64,000 nt of DNA from Rheinheimera pacifica (GCF_900108485.1 NZ_FNXF01000008.1:72415-136414), one strand, 5' to 3'. Counted from the first letter of the stretch, positions 18,838 to 29,280 are shown. Made by a program: numbers and translations. The notes: generated from the letters alone by a model not told the origin.

Positions 18838-20051
18838 GCAGTTAAAATCTCCACGGCTTGCTCCAATGCGAGCAAACACCGGTTTACATCATCCAGCGTA
18901 TTATAAGCGGCAAAGGAACACCTTATGGCACCTGGCCGCGCTAAGTAGCTAAATAATGGCATAGCACAGTGTTGCCCCGATCTGACAGCTATCTGTTGCT
19001 GGTTAAGCAACTCAGCGACGTCAGCAGGGTGCTCACTGTCAACATTTAATGCCACTATACCGGCATTATGCACAGACGAAGATAAAATATCTATGGCTTT
19101 TATTGCCGTTAAGCCTGTGTAGAACTCTTTTAATAACAGCGATTTATGTTGTACGATTTGCTGGTTGTTATATTTTTGTAGCCATTCGATAGCGGCAGAC
19201 AGGCCGATAGCGCCCGCAATATTTGGCGTACCGGCTTCCAGCCGGAAAGGTAATTTGTTAAAGGTAGTGTTAATAAAGCTGACACTGTCAATCATTTCAC
19301 CGCCGGCAAAAATAGGCGTTAAGCGTGCCAGTTGTTCCGTTTTGCCGTACAGCACGCCTATGCCGGTTGGGCCATACAGTTTGTGGCCGGAAAAAACATA
19401 AAAATCGCAGTCAAGCTGTTGCATATCCGGCTGCTGGTACACTATGCCCTGAGCCCCATCTATTACCGTTATAGCACCTACTGCTTTTGCCAGCGTAACC
19501 ATGTCTGCCACTGGCTGGATGTGGCCTAATACGTTAGAAATATGGCTGAAACTGACTACTTTAGGCTTTAATTGCAATAATTGCTGATATGCCGCCATAT
19601 CCAACTGATGATCTGGTGTTAACGGTACGACATCAATGATCACACCAAAGCGCTGGCAATGCAGTTGCCAGGGCACAATATTGGCGTGGTGCTCCAGCTG
19701 CGTCAGTAAAATACGGTCGCCGGGTCGCAGCACCGTATGCATTAAGCCAAAAGCAATTTGATTAAGTGCTGCTGTGGCGCCACTGCAAAAAATGATTTCA
19801 TGTAAATGCTGGGCATTAATATAACTGGCAACAGTGCTGCGGGCCTGCTCAAACAGCGTCGTAGCCCGCTGGCTTAATTGATGTGCGCCGCGATGTACAT
19901 TGCTGTTATATTGCTGATAAAACTGCGTAACGGCATCAATCACCGCCTGAGGTTTATGCATAGTGGCGGCATTATCCAGATACACCCATTCTGGTTGTTG
20001 CTGAAAAAAAGCAAATTGCTGGCGAAACTGCTGAACATCAAAAGTGGGCAT
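18834..20051 (-). CDS. csdA: Cysteine desulfurase CsdA (SufS-like class II)
   Basis: 405 residues from the ATG at 20051 (a GTG 18 bp upstream is the alternative). This PLP enzyme removes sulfur from cysteine and passes it to CsdE. The PLP lysine is in FSGHKLYGPTGIG near residue 222, and the catalytic cysteine lies in VRSGQHCAMPLF in the C-terminal part. Class II SufS/CsdA enzymes have this RSGxHC arrangement. No sufBCD genes are nearby, and the csdE partner overlaps it, so the Csd name is preferred over SufS. Confidence 0.94.
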   Translation of the reverse strand: MPTFDVQQFRQQFAFFQQQPEWVYLDNAATMHKPQAVIDAVTQFYQQYNSNVHRGAHQLSQRATTLFEQARSTVASYINAQHLHEIIFCSGATAALNQIAFGLMHTVLRPGDRILLTQLEHHANIVPWQLHCQRFGVIIDVVPLTPDHQLDMAAYQQLLQLKPKVVSFSHISNVLGHIQPVADMVTLAKAVGAITVIDGAQGIVYQQPDMQQLDCDFYVFSGHKLYGPTGIGVLYGKTEQLARLTPIFAGGEMIDSVSFINTTFNKLPFRLEAGTPNIAGAIGLSAAIEWLQKYNNQQIVQHKSLLLKEFYTGLTAIKAIDILSSSVHNAGIVALNVDSEHPADVAELLNQQQIAVRSGQHCAMPLFSYLARPGAIRCSFAAYNTLDDVNRCLLALEQAVEILTA

Positions 20052-20137
20052 AAGGGCAGGGAGGTCCACTGGCTAAGATTGCGCGATTTTGCCTGTTTTC
20101 TTAAGCGGGCGCAAATGCGCTTAAAAAAACAGGCAAC

Positions 20138-20160
20138 AAAAAAGCGGCCGAAGCCGCCTT
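20138..20160 (-). terminator. Rho-independent terminator of gltA
   Basis: Read on the minus strand, GCGGC and GCCGC pair around a stable TTCG tetraloop, followed by six T. It lies 17 bp after the gltA stop codon. Confidence 0.88.
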
Positions 20161-20176
20161 TGCCAAACCAGTGGGA

Positions 20177-21460
20177 TTAACGCTTATTCAGCGGCTTAAA
20201 ATCACGGGTGTTGTAGCCGGTGTATAACTGGCGTGGACGGCCGATTTTGTGGCCTTTCTCGCCCAGCATTTCGTCCCAGTGTGAAATCCAGCCCACAGTA
20301 CGTGACATAGCAAAAATCACAGTGAACATACTGGTTGGAATACCGATAGCTTTTAAGATAATACCGCTGTAGAAATCGACGTTCGGGTACAGCTTTTTCT
20401 CAATAAAGTATGGGTCTGACAGCGCAATGCGCTCTAACTCCATCGCTACGTCTAGCAGTGGGTCTTTAACGTTCAGCTCTTTTAATACTTCATGGCAGGT
20501 GTCGCGCATTACCTTGGCCCGTGGGTCAAAGTTTTTATACACGCGATGGCCAAAGCCCATCAGACGGAAGCTGTCGTTTTTATCTTTTGCCCGTGCCACG
20601 AACTCAGGAATACGATCCACAGAGCCGATTTGCTGTAACATTTTCAGACAGGCTTCGTTAGCACCACCATGCGCAGGGCCCCATAAAGATGCTACACCAG
20701 CCGCGATACAGGCATAAGGGTTAGCACCTGATGAACCGGCTAAACGCACAGTAGAGGTAGAGGCATTTTGCTCGTGGTCGGCATGCAACATAAAGATGCG
20801 GTCCATGGCTTTAGCCAGGATAGGGCTGACTTTGTAATCTTCTGCCGGTACAGAGAACATCATATGCAGGAAGTTTTCTGAGTAGCTTAAATCGTTACGT
20901 GGGTATACGAAAGGCTGACCAACAGTGTATTTAAATGCCATCGCCGAAATAGTTGGCAACTTGGCAATTAAACGGTGCGCGCTGCGTTTACGTTGTTCAG
21001 GGTCGTTGATGTCCAAATCGGAGTGATAGAAAGACGACAGTGCGCCTACTACGCCACACAGCATCGCCATTGGGTGGGCATCAACACGGAAACCCTGGAA
21101 GAACGAAGCGATTTTTTCATGCACCATGGTGTGGCGCGTGATAGTGTTTTTAAATTGGTTATATTGCTCAGCCTGCGGTAATTCACCTTCTAATAACAGG
21201 TAGCACAGTTCAAGGTAATCTGAGTGTTCAGCCAACTGCTCAATAGGATAACCGCGGTGCAACAGCACGCCTTCATCGCCATCAATGTAGGTGATTTTGG
21301 ATTCACATGAGCCGGTAGACATAAAACCCGGGTCAAAAGTGAAGTAACCATGCTGACCCAAGGCGCGAACATCAATTACGTCAGTGCCGGCGGTGCCAGA
21401 GTAAATTGGCAACTCGAACGATTTCCCATCGACCTGCACGACGGCCTTTTTATCTGCCAT
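20177..21460 (-). CDS. gltA: Type II citrate synthase GltA
   Basis: 427 residues, matching E. coli GltA. It condenses acetyl-CoA and oxaloacetate to citrate. The active-site histidine and binding segments are visible: [20 protein letters not shown] near 229-248 and [13 protein letters not shown] near 305-317. The N-terminal part carries the NADH-regulated type II layout ([34 protein letters not shown]). It diverges from sdhC across a 392-bp regulatory gap and ends at a UUCG terminator. A GGAGA ribosome-binding site precedes the ATG. Confidence 0.98.
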   Translation of the reverse strand: MADKKAVVQVDGKSFELPIYSGTAGTDVIDVRALGQHGYFTFDPGFMSTGSCESKITYIDGDEGVLLHRGYPIEQLAEHSDYLELCYLLLEGELPQAEQYNQFKNTITRHTMVHEKIASFFQGFRVDAHPMAMLCGVVGALSSFYHSDLDINDPEQRKRSAHRLIAKLPTISAMAFKYTVGQPFVYPRNDLSYSENFLHMMFSVPAEDYKVSPILAKAMDRIFMLHADHEQNASTSTVRLAGSSGANPYACIAAGVASLWGPAHGGANEACLKMLQQIGSVDRIPEFVARAKDKNDSFRLMGFGHRVYKNFDPRAKVMRDTCHEVLKELNVKDPLLDVAMELERIALSDPYFIEKKLYPNVDFYSGIILKAIGIPTSMFTVIFAMSRTVGWISHWDEMLGEKGHKIGRPRQLYTGYNTRDFKPLNKR

Positions 21461-21516
21461 TGGATTTCTCCTGTTGTTGTAGTATCGGGTTAAAGGAATT
21501 TAGCAAATTGGTCGCT

Positions 21517-21547
21517 ATTCTACCTGCAAACGACCCCTTAAAGTCAA
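21517..21547 (-). promoter_or_regulatory. Candidate gltA promoter
   Basis: On the minus strand TTGACT (21547-21542) and TAGAAT (21522-21517) are 19 bp apart, slightly long for sigma-70. Transcription would begin about 50 bp before the gltA ATG. The 21461-21852 gap holds this, the sdh promoter and the sdh leader; I see no gene in it. Confidence 0.45.
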
Positions 21548-21656
21548 TTTTAATGCGTTTCTGCTTAATAAGTATTCGACTCTAGTATTATTGCTCTAGT
21601 CTGTAAAATGTGTAATGTTCCAAATACGGATTTTTTCGAGTAAAACCAAACAAAAA

Positions 21657-21685
21657 TTGTAATACCGAGTCGCGAAATATATACT
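21657..21685 (+). promoter_or_regulatory. Candidate sdhCDAB promoter
   Basis: TTGTAA at 21657-21662 and TATACT at 21680-21685 are separated by exactly 17 bp. Transcription from about 21692 would give a leader of about 160 nt before sdhC, which contains a CAGCAA/TTGCTG hairpin near 21713-21732. Confidence 0.65.
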
Positions 21686-21852
21686 ATTGCGGTTTTTAAA
21701 CAGTTCACTCAGCAAGCACTTTTTGCTGATCTGGCAGGACTGATCCAGCTTGAGCAAAAAGGTGTATTGGTTTTGGGTGTTGACTGTTTATACAGCAATG
21801 ACAACGACAATGACAACAAGAGCTCGATAATGGGCATCGATGGGCAAGCACT

Positions 21853-22230
21853 GTGAAAAAACAAAGACCAGTAAATCTCGACCTCTCTACCATATCGTTT
21901 CCGGCACCTGCCATAGCGTCAATTCTGCACCGTGTTACGGGCGTGGCATTGTTTTTTGCATTGGTATTCGTTATCTGGGCCTGGGCTTACTCGCTTCAGG
22001 ATCAGCAGAGCTTTGACTATGTTAAAGCGCTGATGACGTCTCATCTGGCTAAATTCATTGCCTGGGGCACTATCACTGTTCTTATCTATCACCTGGTTGG
22101 CGGTATCCGCCATCTGATCATGGACATGGGACACTGGGAAGAGCTGAAATCCGGCAACTTAAGCGCAAAAGTGACAATAGTGCTGTGGGTAGTATTAGCA
22201 GTATTAGCAGGAGTATGGTTATGGTTTTAA
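21853..22230 (+). CDS. sdhC: Succinate dehydrogenase cytochrome b556 subunit SdhC
   Basis: 125 residues with a GTG start at 21853. SdhC is one of two membrane anchors that bind haem b and ubiquinone in complex II. The opening RPVNLDLSTISFPAPAIASILHRVTGV is the family signature, three helices follow, and HLVGGIRHLIMDMGHWEE carries the haem-ligand histidine. It overlaps sdhD by 10 bp. First gene of sdhCDAB. Confidence 0.95.
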   Translation: MKKQRPVNLDLSTISFPAPAIASILHRVTGVALFFALVFVIWAWAYSLQDQQSFDYVKALMTSHLAKFIAWGTITVLIYHLVGGIRHLIMDMGHWEELKSGNLSAKVTIVLWVVLAVLAGVWLWF

Positions 22231-22568
22231 ACCAGGCAAGTCTGAAACGCGATGGCGTGCAGGATTATGTATCGCTGCGGGCAACAGCCATTGTGCTGGC
22301 GCTGTACAGTGTATTTATTCTCGGTTTCTTCCTTATTACGCCGGAAGTAACCTTTGATGTGTGGCAAGCCTTGTTTGCCAACACGCTGGTAAAAGTGTTT
22401 ACCTTGTTAGCTTTAGTGTCTATTGCCGTGCACACCCGCATTGGTTTGTGGCAGGTACTGACTGACTATGTCAAATCAGCTGCTCTGCGCGCAGTATTGC
22501 AATTCTTCCTTTATGCGCTGGCTTTCGCTTATGTTGCGGTTGGCCTGTTTGTTTTGTGGGGTGCTTAA
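22221..22568 (+). CDS. sdhD: Succinate dehydrogenase membrane anchor SdhD
   Basis: 115 residues from the ATG at 22221; AGGAG at 22209-22213 has proper 7-nt spacing to this start but only 1 nt to the ATG at 22215. Three hydrophobic helices are seen. HTRIGLWQVLTDYVKS contains the histidine expected near haem b and the quinone. It overlaps the end of sdhC and its stop abuts the sdhA GTG directly. Confidence 0.94.
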   Translation: MVLNQASLKRDGVQDYVSLRATAIVLALYSVFILGFFLITPEVTFDVWQALFANTLVKVFTLLALVSIAVHTRIGLWQVLTDYVKSAALRAVLQFFLYALAFAYVAVGLFVLWGA

Positions 22569-24341
22569 GTGAATATTCCAGTAAGAGAGTTTGACGCCAT
22601 TGTAATTGGCGCTGGTGGTGCAGGTATGCGTGCTGCACTGCAAATTACGCAGTCTGGTTTAAGCTGCGCCTTATTATCTAAAGTGTTTCCAACCCGCTCG
22701 CACACGGTATCTGCTCAGGGCGGTATTACTGTAGCACTGGGTAACAGCCACCCGGATAACTGGGAATGGCACATGTTTGATACTGTTAAAGGTTCTGATT
22801 ATATCGGTGACCAGGACGCTATCGAATATATGTGTAAAACCGGTCCGGAAGCGATTACCGAGCTGGAAAATATGGGCTTGCCTTTCTCGCGCTTTGAAAA
22901 TGGCCGTGTGTATCAGCGACCGTTTGGTGGTCAGTCTAAAAATTTTGGTGGCGAACAAGCTGCCCGTACAGCCGCCGCTGCAGACCGCACCGGCCATGCT
23001 TTACTGCATCTGCTATATCAGCAAAACGTAAAAAATAAAACTCAGGTATTTTCTGAGTGGTATGCGCTTGATCTGGTGAAAAACCAGGACGGCGCTGTAG
23101 TAGGTTGTACTGCTATTGATATTGAAACCGGTGAAATCGTTTATTTCAAAGCCAAAGCAACGGTGTTGGCAACTGGTGGTGCTGGCCGTATTTATGCTTC
23201 TACTACCAATGCGCATATCAATACCGGTGACGGTGTAGGTATGGCCCTGCGTGCCGGTGTGCCGCTGCAGGATATGGAAATGTGGCAATTTCACCCAACC
23301 GGTATTGCCGGTGCCGGTACCCTCGTAACAGAAGGCTGTCGTGGTGAAGGCGGTTATCTGCTGAACAAAGACGGCGAGCGTTTTATGGAGCGTTATGCGC
23401 CAAACGCCAAAGATTTAGCCGGCCGTGATGTTGTAGCCCGTTCAATGATGACGGAAATCCGTGAAGGCCGTGGTTGCGATGGCCCATGGGGCGTGCATAT
23501 CAAACTGAAGCTGGATCACTTAGGCGCTGAAGTATTAGAAAGCCGTTTACCTGGCGTGTGTGAGTTGTCAAAAACCTTTGCTCACGTTGACCCGGTAAAA
23601 GAACCTATTCCGGTAATTCCAACCTGCCATTATATGATGGGTGGTATTCCAACTAACGTACATGGTCAGGTGCTTAAACCTACTGCCGATGGCTTAGAGA
23701 CTATCGTGGCAGGCTTATTTGCCTGTGGCGAAATCGCTTGTGTATCAGTACACGGCGCTAACCGTTTAGGCGGCAACTCACTGCTGGACTTAGTCGTATT
23801 TGGCCGTGCAACCGGCCTGCACTTGGGTGAAGCATTGGCGGCGACTTCTGAAGCCCGTGTGGCATCGCAATCAGACTTAGATGCTGCTTTAGCCCGCACG
23901 CAGCGCTGGGAAGATACTAAGCCTGGCCAGGGTGAAGACCCGGTGCAAATTAAGAAAGACCTGCAAAAATGTATGCAGCTGAATTTCTCGGTATTCCGTG
24001 AAGGTGCCGCCATGGCTGAAGGTTTGGCTGAGTTAAAAGAAATTCGCGAACGGTTAAAGTTTGCCCGTCTGGATGATAAGAGTTCAGACTTCAATACCCA
24101 GCGTATTGAATGTTTAGAGCTGGACAACCTGATGGAGACTGCGTTTTCAACTGCCGTAGCAGCGAATTTCCGTACCGAAAGCCGTGGCGCGCACGCGCGC
24201 TTTGACTTCCCGGAGCGTGATGATGAAAACTGGTTATGCCACAGTGTTTACACACCGGAAACCGAATCTATGTTTAAGCGTAAAGTGAATCTGGAACCTA
24301 AGTTCCGTGAATCCTTTGTGCCTAAAGCTCGTACGTACTAA
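22569..24341 (+). CDS. sdhA: Succinate dehydrogenase flavoprotein SdhA
   Basis: 590 residues with a GTG start directly after the sdhD stop. SdhA oxidises succinate to fumarate. FAD binding: [13 protein letters not shown] near residue 12, and SHTVSAQGG, whose histidine attaches FAD covalently. Substrate region: [23 protein letters not shown]; catalytic segment [17 protein letters not shown] near 398. The length matches E. coli SdhA (588). Confidence 0.98.
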   Translation: MNIPVREFDAIVIGAGGAGMRAALQITQSGLSCALLSKVFPTRSHTVSAQGGITVALGNSHPDNWEWHMFDTVKGSDYIGDQDAIEYMCKTGPEAITELENMGLPFSRFENGRVYQRPFGGQSKNFGGEQAARTAAAADRTGHALLHLLYQQNVKNKTQVFSEWYALDLVKNQDGAVVGCTAIDIETGEIVYFKAKATVLATGGAGRIYASTTNAHINTGDGVGMALRAGVPLQDMEMWQFHPTGIAGAGTLVTEGCRGEGGYLLNKDGERFMERYAPNAKDLAGRDVVARSMMTEIREGRGCDGPWGVHIKLKLDHLGAEVLESRLPGVCELSKTFAHVDPVKEPIPVIPTCHYMMGGIPTNVHGQVLKPTADGLETIVAGLFACGEIACVSVHGANRLGGNSLLDLVVFGRATGLHLGEALAATSEARVASQSDLDAALARTQRWEDTKPGQGEDPVQIKKDLQKCMQLNFSVFREGAAMAEGLAELKEIRERLKFARLDDKSSDFNTQRIECLELDNLMETAFSTAVAANFRTESRGAHARFDFPERDDENWLCHSVYTPETESMFKRKVNLEPKFRESFVPKARTY

Positions 24342-24353
24342 GAGGGCACAGCG

Positions 24354-25073
24354 ATGAAGAAGTTAGTTTTCTCAGTCTATCGTTACAACCCTGATGTCGA
24401 CAAAGCGCCGCGCATGCAGGAATATACGCTGGACAACCCGGAAGGCCGGGACATGATGGTGCTGGATGCGCTGATCAAATTAAAAGAGCAAGACCCAAGT
24501 TTATCGTTCCGTCGCAGCTGCCGTGAAGGTGTGTGTGGCTCTGATGGTTTGAACATCAACGGTAAAAATGGTCTGGCCTGTATTACCCCTTTATCAGCTG
24601 CAGGCTTAAAAGGCGGTAAAATTGTTATTCGCCCGCTGCCGGGCTTACCGGTAGTGCGTGATCTGGTTGTCGACATGAGCCAGTTTTACACCCAGTACGA
24701 AAAAGTGAAGCCGTACTTAATCAACGACAGTAAGTTACCACCAGCGGGTGAGTATCTGCAGTCACCGGAAGAACGTGCTAAACTTGATGGCCTGTATGAG
24801 TGTATTCTGTGTGCATGTTGTTCAACCTCTTGCCCATCGTTTTGGTGGAACCCGGACAAGTTTATCGGCCCGGCCGGTTTACTGCATGCTTACCGTTTCC
24901 TGGCAGACAGCCGCGATACGGCAACAGAGCAACGCTTGAACGACTTGGATGATGCTTTCAGCGTATTCCGCTGCCACGGCATTATGAACTGCGTTAATGT
25001 TTGTCCGAAAGGTTTAAACCCAACCAAAGCAATTGGTGAAATTAAATCTATGTTGTTAAACCGGGCGCTGTAA
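24354..25073 (+). CDS. sdhB: Succinate dehydrogenase iron-sulfur subunit SdhB
   Basis: 239 residues. SdhB carries the three clusters that pass electrons to quinone. [2Fe-2S]: SCREGVCGSDG near residue 55. [4Fe-4S]: CILCACCSTSCP near 149. [3Fe-4S] and the last ligands: CHGIMNCVNVCPKGLNP near 206. It follows sdhA by 12 bp and ends inside a terminator hairpin. Confidence 0.98.
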   Translation: MKKLVFSVYRYNPDVDKAPRMQEYTLDNPEGRDMMVLDALIKLKEQDPSLSFRRSCREGVCGSDGLNINGKNGLACITPLSAAGLKGGKIVIRPLPGLPVVRDLVVDMSQFYTQYEKVKPYLINDSKLPPAGEYLQSPEERAKLDGLYECILCACCSTSCPSFWWNPDKFIGPAGLLHAYRFLADSRDTATEQRLNDLDDAFSVFRCHGIMNCVNVCPKGLNPTKAIGEIKSMLLNRAL

Positions 25074-25086
25074 TGCGCCCTTTTTT
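25063..25086 (+). terminator. Terminator overlapping the sdhB stop codon
   Basis: GGGCGC (25063-25068) pairs with GCGCCC (25075-25080) followed by six T. The loop contains the TAA stop codon of sdhB, so ribosomes finishing sdhB would cover the stem. Confidence 0.7.
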
Positions 25087-25102
25087 GGTATGTGCGTGAA
25101 AG

Positions 25103-25137
25103 ACAGCCAGGCTTGCATGCAAGCAGGCTGTTTTTTT
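25103..25137 (+). terminator. Second terminator between sdhB and sucA
   Basis: ACAGCC (25103-25108) pairs with GGCTGT (25126-25131); inside is the perfect palindrome GCTTGCATGCAAGC. A run of seven T follows. With the hairpin overlapping the sdhB stop it forms a tandem terminator 40 bp before sucA. Confidence 0.8.
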
Positions 25138-25176
25138 GCTACTTTTTCCAGGTGCGCGGAAATTAAGGGAAACTAA

Positions 25177-27987
25177 ATGCACGAAGGTGTAATGAAGGCG
25201 TGGTTAGAGTCTTCTCATCTTGGCGGCGGCAATATGGCCTACGTTGATGAGCTCTATGAATCCTACTTAGCTGAACCTACCAGCGTTGGTGACGAATGGC
25301 GGGAGTTTTTCGCCAAGTTGCCAAAACTTGACGGCGTCGATCTTGAAACCCGTCACTCTGATGTCAGGCAGCAATTTGCAGATTTGGCCCGTAATAAACA
25401 CCGCGAAGTGGTGGTGGTCAATTCCGGTACAGCTGCGGACAGTCGTCAGGTTAAAGTATTGCAGCTGATTAACTCTTACCGCTTTCGCGGCCATCAGCAA
25501 GCTAACCTTGACCCGCTAGGCCTGTGGAAGCAATCACGTGTGCGTGATTTAGAGCTGTCTTACCACGACTTATCAGAAAGTGATTACGATACCGAGTTTA
25601 ATGTTGGTTCCTTTGCCATTGGCAAAGAAACCATGAAACTGGGCGAATTGCACAAAGCACTGGAAAAAACCTACTGTGGTTCTATCGGTGCTGAGTATAT
25701 GCACATTGTCTCTACCGATGAAAAACGCTGGATCCAACAGCGTTTAGAATCCATTCAGTCAGCACCTTCTTATGATAAAGCTGCCAAGACCCATATTTTA
25801 AATGGTCTGGTTGCTGCTGACGGTTTAGAGAAGTATTTGTCATCGAAATTCCCGGGTGCCAAACGCTTTGGCCTGGAAGGTGGCGATGCCATGATCCCGA
25901 TGCTGAAGGCCATGATCCACCGCGCCGGTGAGCAGGGTGCTAAAGACTGCGTTATTGGTATGGCGCACCGTGGCCGTTTAAACACCTTAATTAACGTACT
26001 GGGTAAAAACCCGTCAAAATTGTTTGATGAGTTTGCCGGTAAGTATGAAGTAGTGGGCGCCGGTGATGTGAAATACCATATGGGTTTCTCATCTGATTTT
26101 GAAACCAAAGGCGGCAATGTGCATTTGGCGCTGGCGTTTAACCCGTCGCACCTGGAAATTGTAAACCCGGTGGTGATGGGCTCAGTACGCGCACGTTTAG
26201 ACCGTCGTGGTTGTACCGACGGCTCACTGGCATTGCCAATCACTATTCACGGTGATTCAGCCTTTGCCGGCCAGGGTGTGGTAGCTGAAACCTTTAATAT
26301 TTCGCAAACCCGCGCCTTTAAAGTGGGCGGTACCATCCGTTTAGTCATTAATAACCAGGTTGGTTTTACTACATCTAAACAGGAAGATACCCGCTCGACG
26401 GAATACTGTACTGACATCGCTAAAATGGTACAGGCGCCGATTTTCCATGTAAATGGTGATGATCCTGAAGCCGTAGTGTTTGTAGCGCAGCTGGCAGTAG
26501 ATTACCGTAATACCTTTAAGCGTGATGTGGTAATTGACCTGGTATGTTACCGCCGTAATGGCCATAACGAAGCGGATGAGCCAAATGCAACGCAGCCGTT
26601 GATGTACCAGAAAATTAAAAAACACCCAACGCCACGTGAAATTTATGCACAAAAGCTGGTAGCTGAAGGCTTATTCAGCACTGAGCAAATCAGTGAGATG
26701 ACTGAGCAGTACCGCAACGCGCTGGATAAAGGCGATTGCGTGGTGGAAGAGTGGCGGCCAATGACCGAAACGTCAGTTGACTGGACTCCGTTCTTGGGCC
26801 ATGACTGGGATGCCACTTATGATGCCAGCGTATCGGTAGAAAAACTGGTAGAGCTGGGCAAAAAGGCGACCAGCATTCCACAATCGCATACCTTGCAACG
26901 TCAGGTTGGCCGTGTGTATGAAGACCGTGCCTTAATGCTCTCTGGTGAGAAAAAAATCGACTGGGGCTTTGCTGAAATTCTGGCCTATGCCTCAACTGTT
27001 GCCGAGGGCAGCCGTATCCGTATTGTGGGACAGGACTCGGGCCGTGGTACTTTCTTCCATCGCCACGCGGTATTGCACAACCAAACGGATGGCAGCACCC
27101 ATACGCCACTGGAACATATCAGTGAGCAACAAGGCCCGTTCCAGGTATATGATTCTGCGTTGTCAGAAGAAGCCGTATTGGCGTTTGAATACGGTTATGC
27201 CACGGCAGAGCCACGGGCAATGGTTATTTGGGAAGGCCAGTTTGGTGATTTTGCCAACGGTGCTCAGGTGGTAATTGACCAGTTCTTAAGCTCAGGCGAG
27301 CAAAAGTGGGGCCGCTTGTGTGGCTTAACCTTACTGTTGCCGCACGGCTACGAAGGCCAGGGCCCGGAGCATTCTTCAGCCCGTCTGGAGCGCTTCCTGC
27401 AATTATGTGCTGATCACAATATGCAGGTTTGTATCCCGACTACGCCGGCGCAGGTATTTAATATGTTACGCCGTCAGATGGTACGGCCAATGCGTCGTCC
27501 GCTAATTGTTATGTCGCCCAAATCATTGCTGCGCCACCCTCTGGCAACTTCTACGCTGGAAGAGCTGGCCGCTGGCAAGTTCCACAACGTAATTGGCGAG
27601 ATAGATGATATTAAACCAGCTGATGTGAAGCGTGTGGTGTTCTGTAGCGGTAAGGTGTACTACGAATTACTGGAAGAGCGTCGCAAGCGCGAACAAAAAG
27701 ATGTGGCTATAGTCCGTGTTGAACAGCTGTACCCATTCCCACATGACGAAATGGCAGAAGTATTAAGCCAGTATCAGCATGTGACTGACTTCGTCTGGTG
27801 TCAGGAAGAGCCGCAGAATCAGGGCGCCTGGTATTGCAGCCAGCACCATTTCCGTGCTGCTATTCCTAAAGCGGGTTATCTCACTTACGCCGGCCGCGAT
27901 GCTTCATCGTCGCCTGCGGTAGGTTATCTGTCGGTGCATAACAAGCAGCAACAGGCGCTGGTTAACGACGCTTTGACTATTAAATAA
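25177..27987 (+). CDS. sucA: 2-oxoglutarate dehydrogenase E1 component SucA
   Basis: 936 residues (E. coli 933). Thiamine-diphosphate enzyme that decarboxylates 2-oxoglutarate and transfers succinyl to the SucB lipoyl arm. The start MHEGVMKAWLESSHL is the family opening, with AAGGGA in front of the ATG. TPP and active-site segments are GMAHRGRLNTLINVLGK near 264, HGDSAFAGQGVVAETFN near 352 and NNQVGFTTS near 390; the C-terminal half has WEGQFGDFANGAQVVIDQF near 689. No defect is seen. Confidence 0.98.
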   Translation: MHEGVMKAWLESSHLGGGNMAYVDELYESYLAEPTSVGDEWREFFAKLPKLDGVDLETRHSDVRQQFADLARNKHREVVVVNSGTAADSRQVKVLQLINSYRFRGHQQANLDPLGLWKQSRVRDLELSYHDLSESDYDTEFNVGSFAIGKETMKLGELHKALEKTYCGSIGAEYMHIVSTDEKRWIQQRLESIQSAPSYDKAAKTHILNGLVAADGLEKYLSSKFPGAKRFGLEGGDAMIPMLKAMIHRAGEQGAKDCVIGMAHRGRLNTLINVLGKNPSKLFDEFAGKYEVVGAGDVKYHMGFSSDFETKGGNVHLALAFNPSHLEIVNPVVMGSVRARLDRRGCTDGSLALPITIHGDSAFAGQGVVAETFNISQTRAFKVGGTIRLVINNQVGFTTSKQEDTRSTEYCTDIAKMVQAPIFHVNGDDPEAVVFVAQLAVDYRNTFKRDVVIDLVCYRRNGHNEADEPNATQPLMYQKIKKHPTPREIYAQKLVAEGLFSTEQISEMTEQYRNALDKGDCVVEEWRPMTETSVDWTPFLGHDWDATYDASVSVEKLVELGKKATSIPQSHTLQRQVGRVYEDRALMLSGEKKIDWGFAEILAYASTVAEGSRIRIVGQDSGRGTFFHRHAVLHNQTDGSTHTPLEHISEQQGPFQVYDSALSEEAVLAFEYGYATAEPRAMVIWEGQFGDFANGAQVVIDQFLSSGEQKWGRLCGLTLLLPHGYEGQGPEHSSARLERFLQLCADHNMQVCIPTTPAQVFNMLRRQMVRPMRRPLIVMSPKSLLRHPLATSTLEELAAGKFHNVIGEIDDIKPADVKRVVFCSGKVYYELLEERRKREQKDVAIVRVEQLYPFPHDEMAEVLSQYQHVTDFVWCQEEPQNQGAWYCSQHHFRAAIPKAGYLTYAGRDASSSPAVGYLSVHNKQQQALVNDALTIK

Positions 27988-27995
27988 TTGATTGT

Positions 27996-28016
27996 CCGGC
28001 CTGTATAACGGGCCGG
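27996..28016 (+). other. Intercistronic hairpin between sucA and sucB
   Basis: CCGGCC and GGCCGG form a perfect 6-bp GC stem with a 9-nt loop, 9 bp after the sucA stop. No T run follows, so it is unlikely to terminate; an mRNA processing or stability element is possible. Confidence 0.5.
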
Positions 28017-28053
28017 TTAAACGAAATAAGACCAACCGGTAAAAGGTGAAAAA

Positions 28054-29259
28054 GTGGAAATTAAAGTACCCGTACTTCCAGAATCCGTTGCAGATGCAAC
28101 CATCGCCACCTGGCACGTTAAAGCAGGCGAAGCCGTAACACGTGATCAGGTATTAGTTGATATTGAAACCGACAAAGTGGTACTTGAAGTTGTTGCTCAG
28201 GCCGATGGCGTAATGGGCGAAATCATTCATGACACTGGTGCTACCGTAACTGCTGAAGAAGTTATTGGTAAAATGGAAGCCGGTGGTGCACCAGCGGCGA
28301 AAAAAGATGACGCCCCAGCGAAGAAAGACGATGCCAAAGCTGATGCCGCGCCTGCTACAGGTTCAGACGACAGTAATGATGATGCTCTAAGCCCGTCTGT
28401 GCGTCGCATGATTGCTGAAAAAGGCTTAGACGCCAGCAAAATTAAAGGCACTGGCAAAAATGGCCGTGTGACTAAAGAAGACGTAGAAAAGTTTGTCGCC
28501 GGTGCCCCAGCGAAAACTGCAGCGCCAGCTGCCTCTGCCCCAACTGCAGTAGCGGGTGATCGTAGCCAGAAACGTGTGCCTATGACACGTTTACGCAAAA
28601 CCATCGCTAACCGTCTGCTGGAAGCAAAAAATTCAACCGCCATGTTAACGACGTTTAACGAAGTGAACATGAAGCCAATTATGGATCTGCGTAAACAATA
28701 CCAGGACGTGTTTGAGAAGCGTCACGGTATCCGTTTAGGCTTTATGTCGTTCTATGTTAAAGCGGTAACTGAAGCGCTGAAGCGTTTCCCTGAAGTAAAT
28801 GCTGCTATTGACGGCGATGACATTGTGTATCACAACTACTTTGACGTCAGCATTGCGGTGTCTACGCCACGTGGCCTGGTAACACCGGTATTACGTGATT
28901 GCGATAAAATGAATCTGGCTGAAATTGAAAAAGCCATCAAAGACTTAGCGTTAAAAGGCCGTGACGGCAAGCTGTCTATGGACGACTTAACCGGCGGTAA
29001 CTTCACTATCACTAACGGTGGTGTATTTGGCTCGCTGATGTCTACACCGATTATCAACCCGCCACAATCTGCTATTCTGGGCATGCACAAAATCCAGGAT
29101 CGCGTAATGGTAGTCGATGGCAAGATGGAAATTCTGCCAATGATGTATCTGGCGCTGTCTTACGACCACCGTATTATCGACGGTAAAGAGTCTGTAGGCT
29201 TCCTGGTAACCATTAAAGAATTACTTGAAGATCCAACCCGTATCCTGCTGGATATCTGA
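28054..29259 (+). CDS. sucB: Dihydrolipoyl succinyltransferase SucB
   Basis: 401 residues with a GTG start at 28054 preceded by AAAGGTG. E2 core of the 2-oxoglutarate dehydrogenase complex. An N-terminal lipoyl domain has the lipoylated lysine Lys41 in [10 protein letters not shown]. An Ala/Lys/Asp-rich linker near 80-105 follows, then a peripheral-subunit-binding domain ([15 protein letters not shown] near 111), a second Ala/Pro linker, and the catalytic domain ending with [13 protein letters not shown] near 370. Only one lipoyl domain is present, as usual for SucB. The E3 gene (lpd) is not in the window. Confidence 0.98.
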   Translation: MEIKVPVLPESVADATIATWHVKAGEAVTRDQVLVDIETDKVVLEVVAQADGVMGEIIHDTGATVTAEEVIGKMEAGGAPAAKKDDAPAKKDDAKADAAPATGSDDSNDDALSPSVRRMIAEKGLDASKIKGTGKNGRVTKEDVEKFVAGAPAKTAAPAASAPTAVAGDRSQKRVPMTRLRKTIANRLLEAKNSTAMLTTFNEVNMKPIMDLRKQYQDVFEKRHGIRLGFMSFYVKAVTEALKRFPEVNAAIDGDDIVYHNYFDVSIAVSTPRGLVTPVLRDCDKMNLAEIEKAIKDLALKGRDGKLSMDDLTGGNFTITNGGVFGSLMSTPIINPPQSAILGMHKIQDRVMVVDGKMEILPMMYLALSYDHRIIDGKESVGFLVTIKELLEDPTRILLDI

Positions 29260-29280
29260 TTATTCGGCAAAAGTAAGCAA

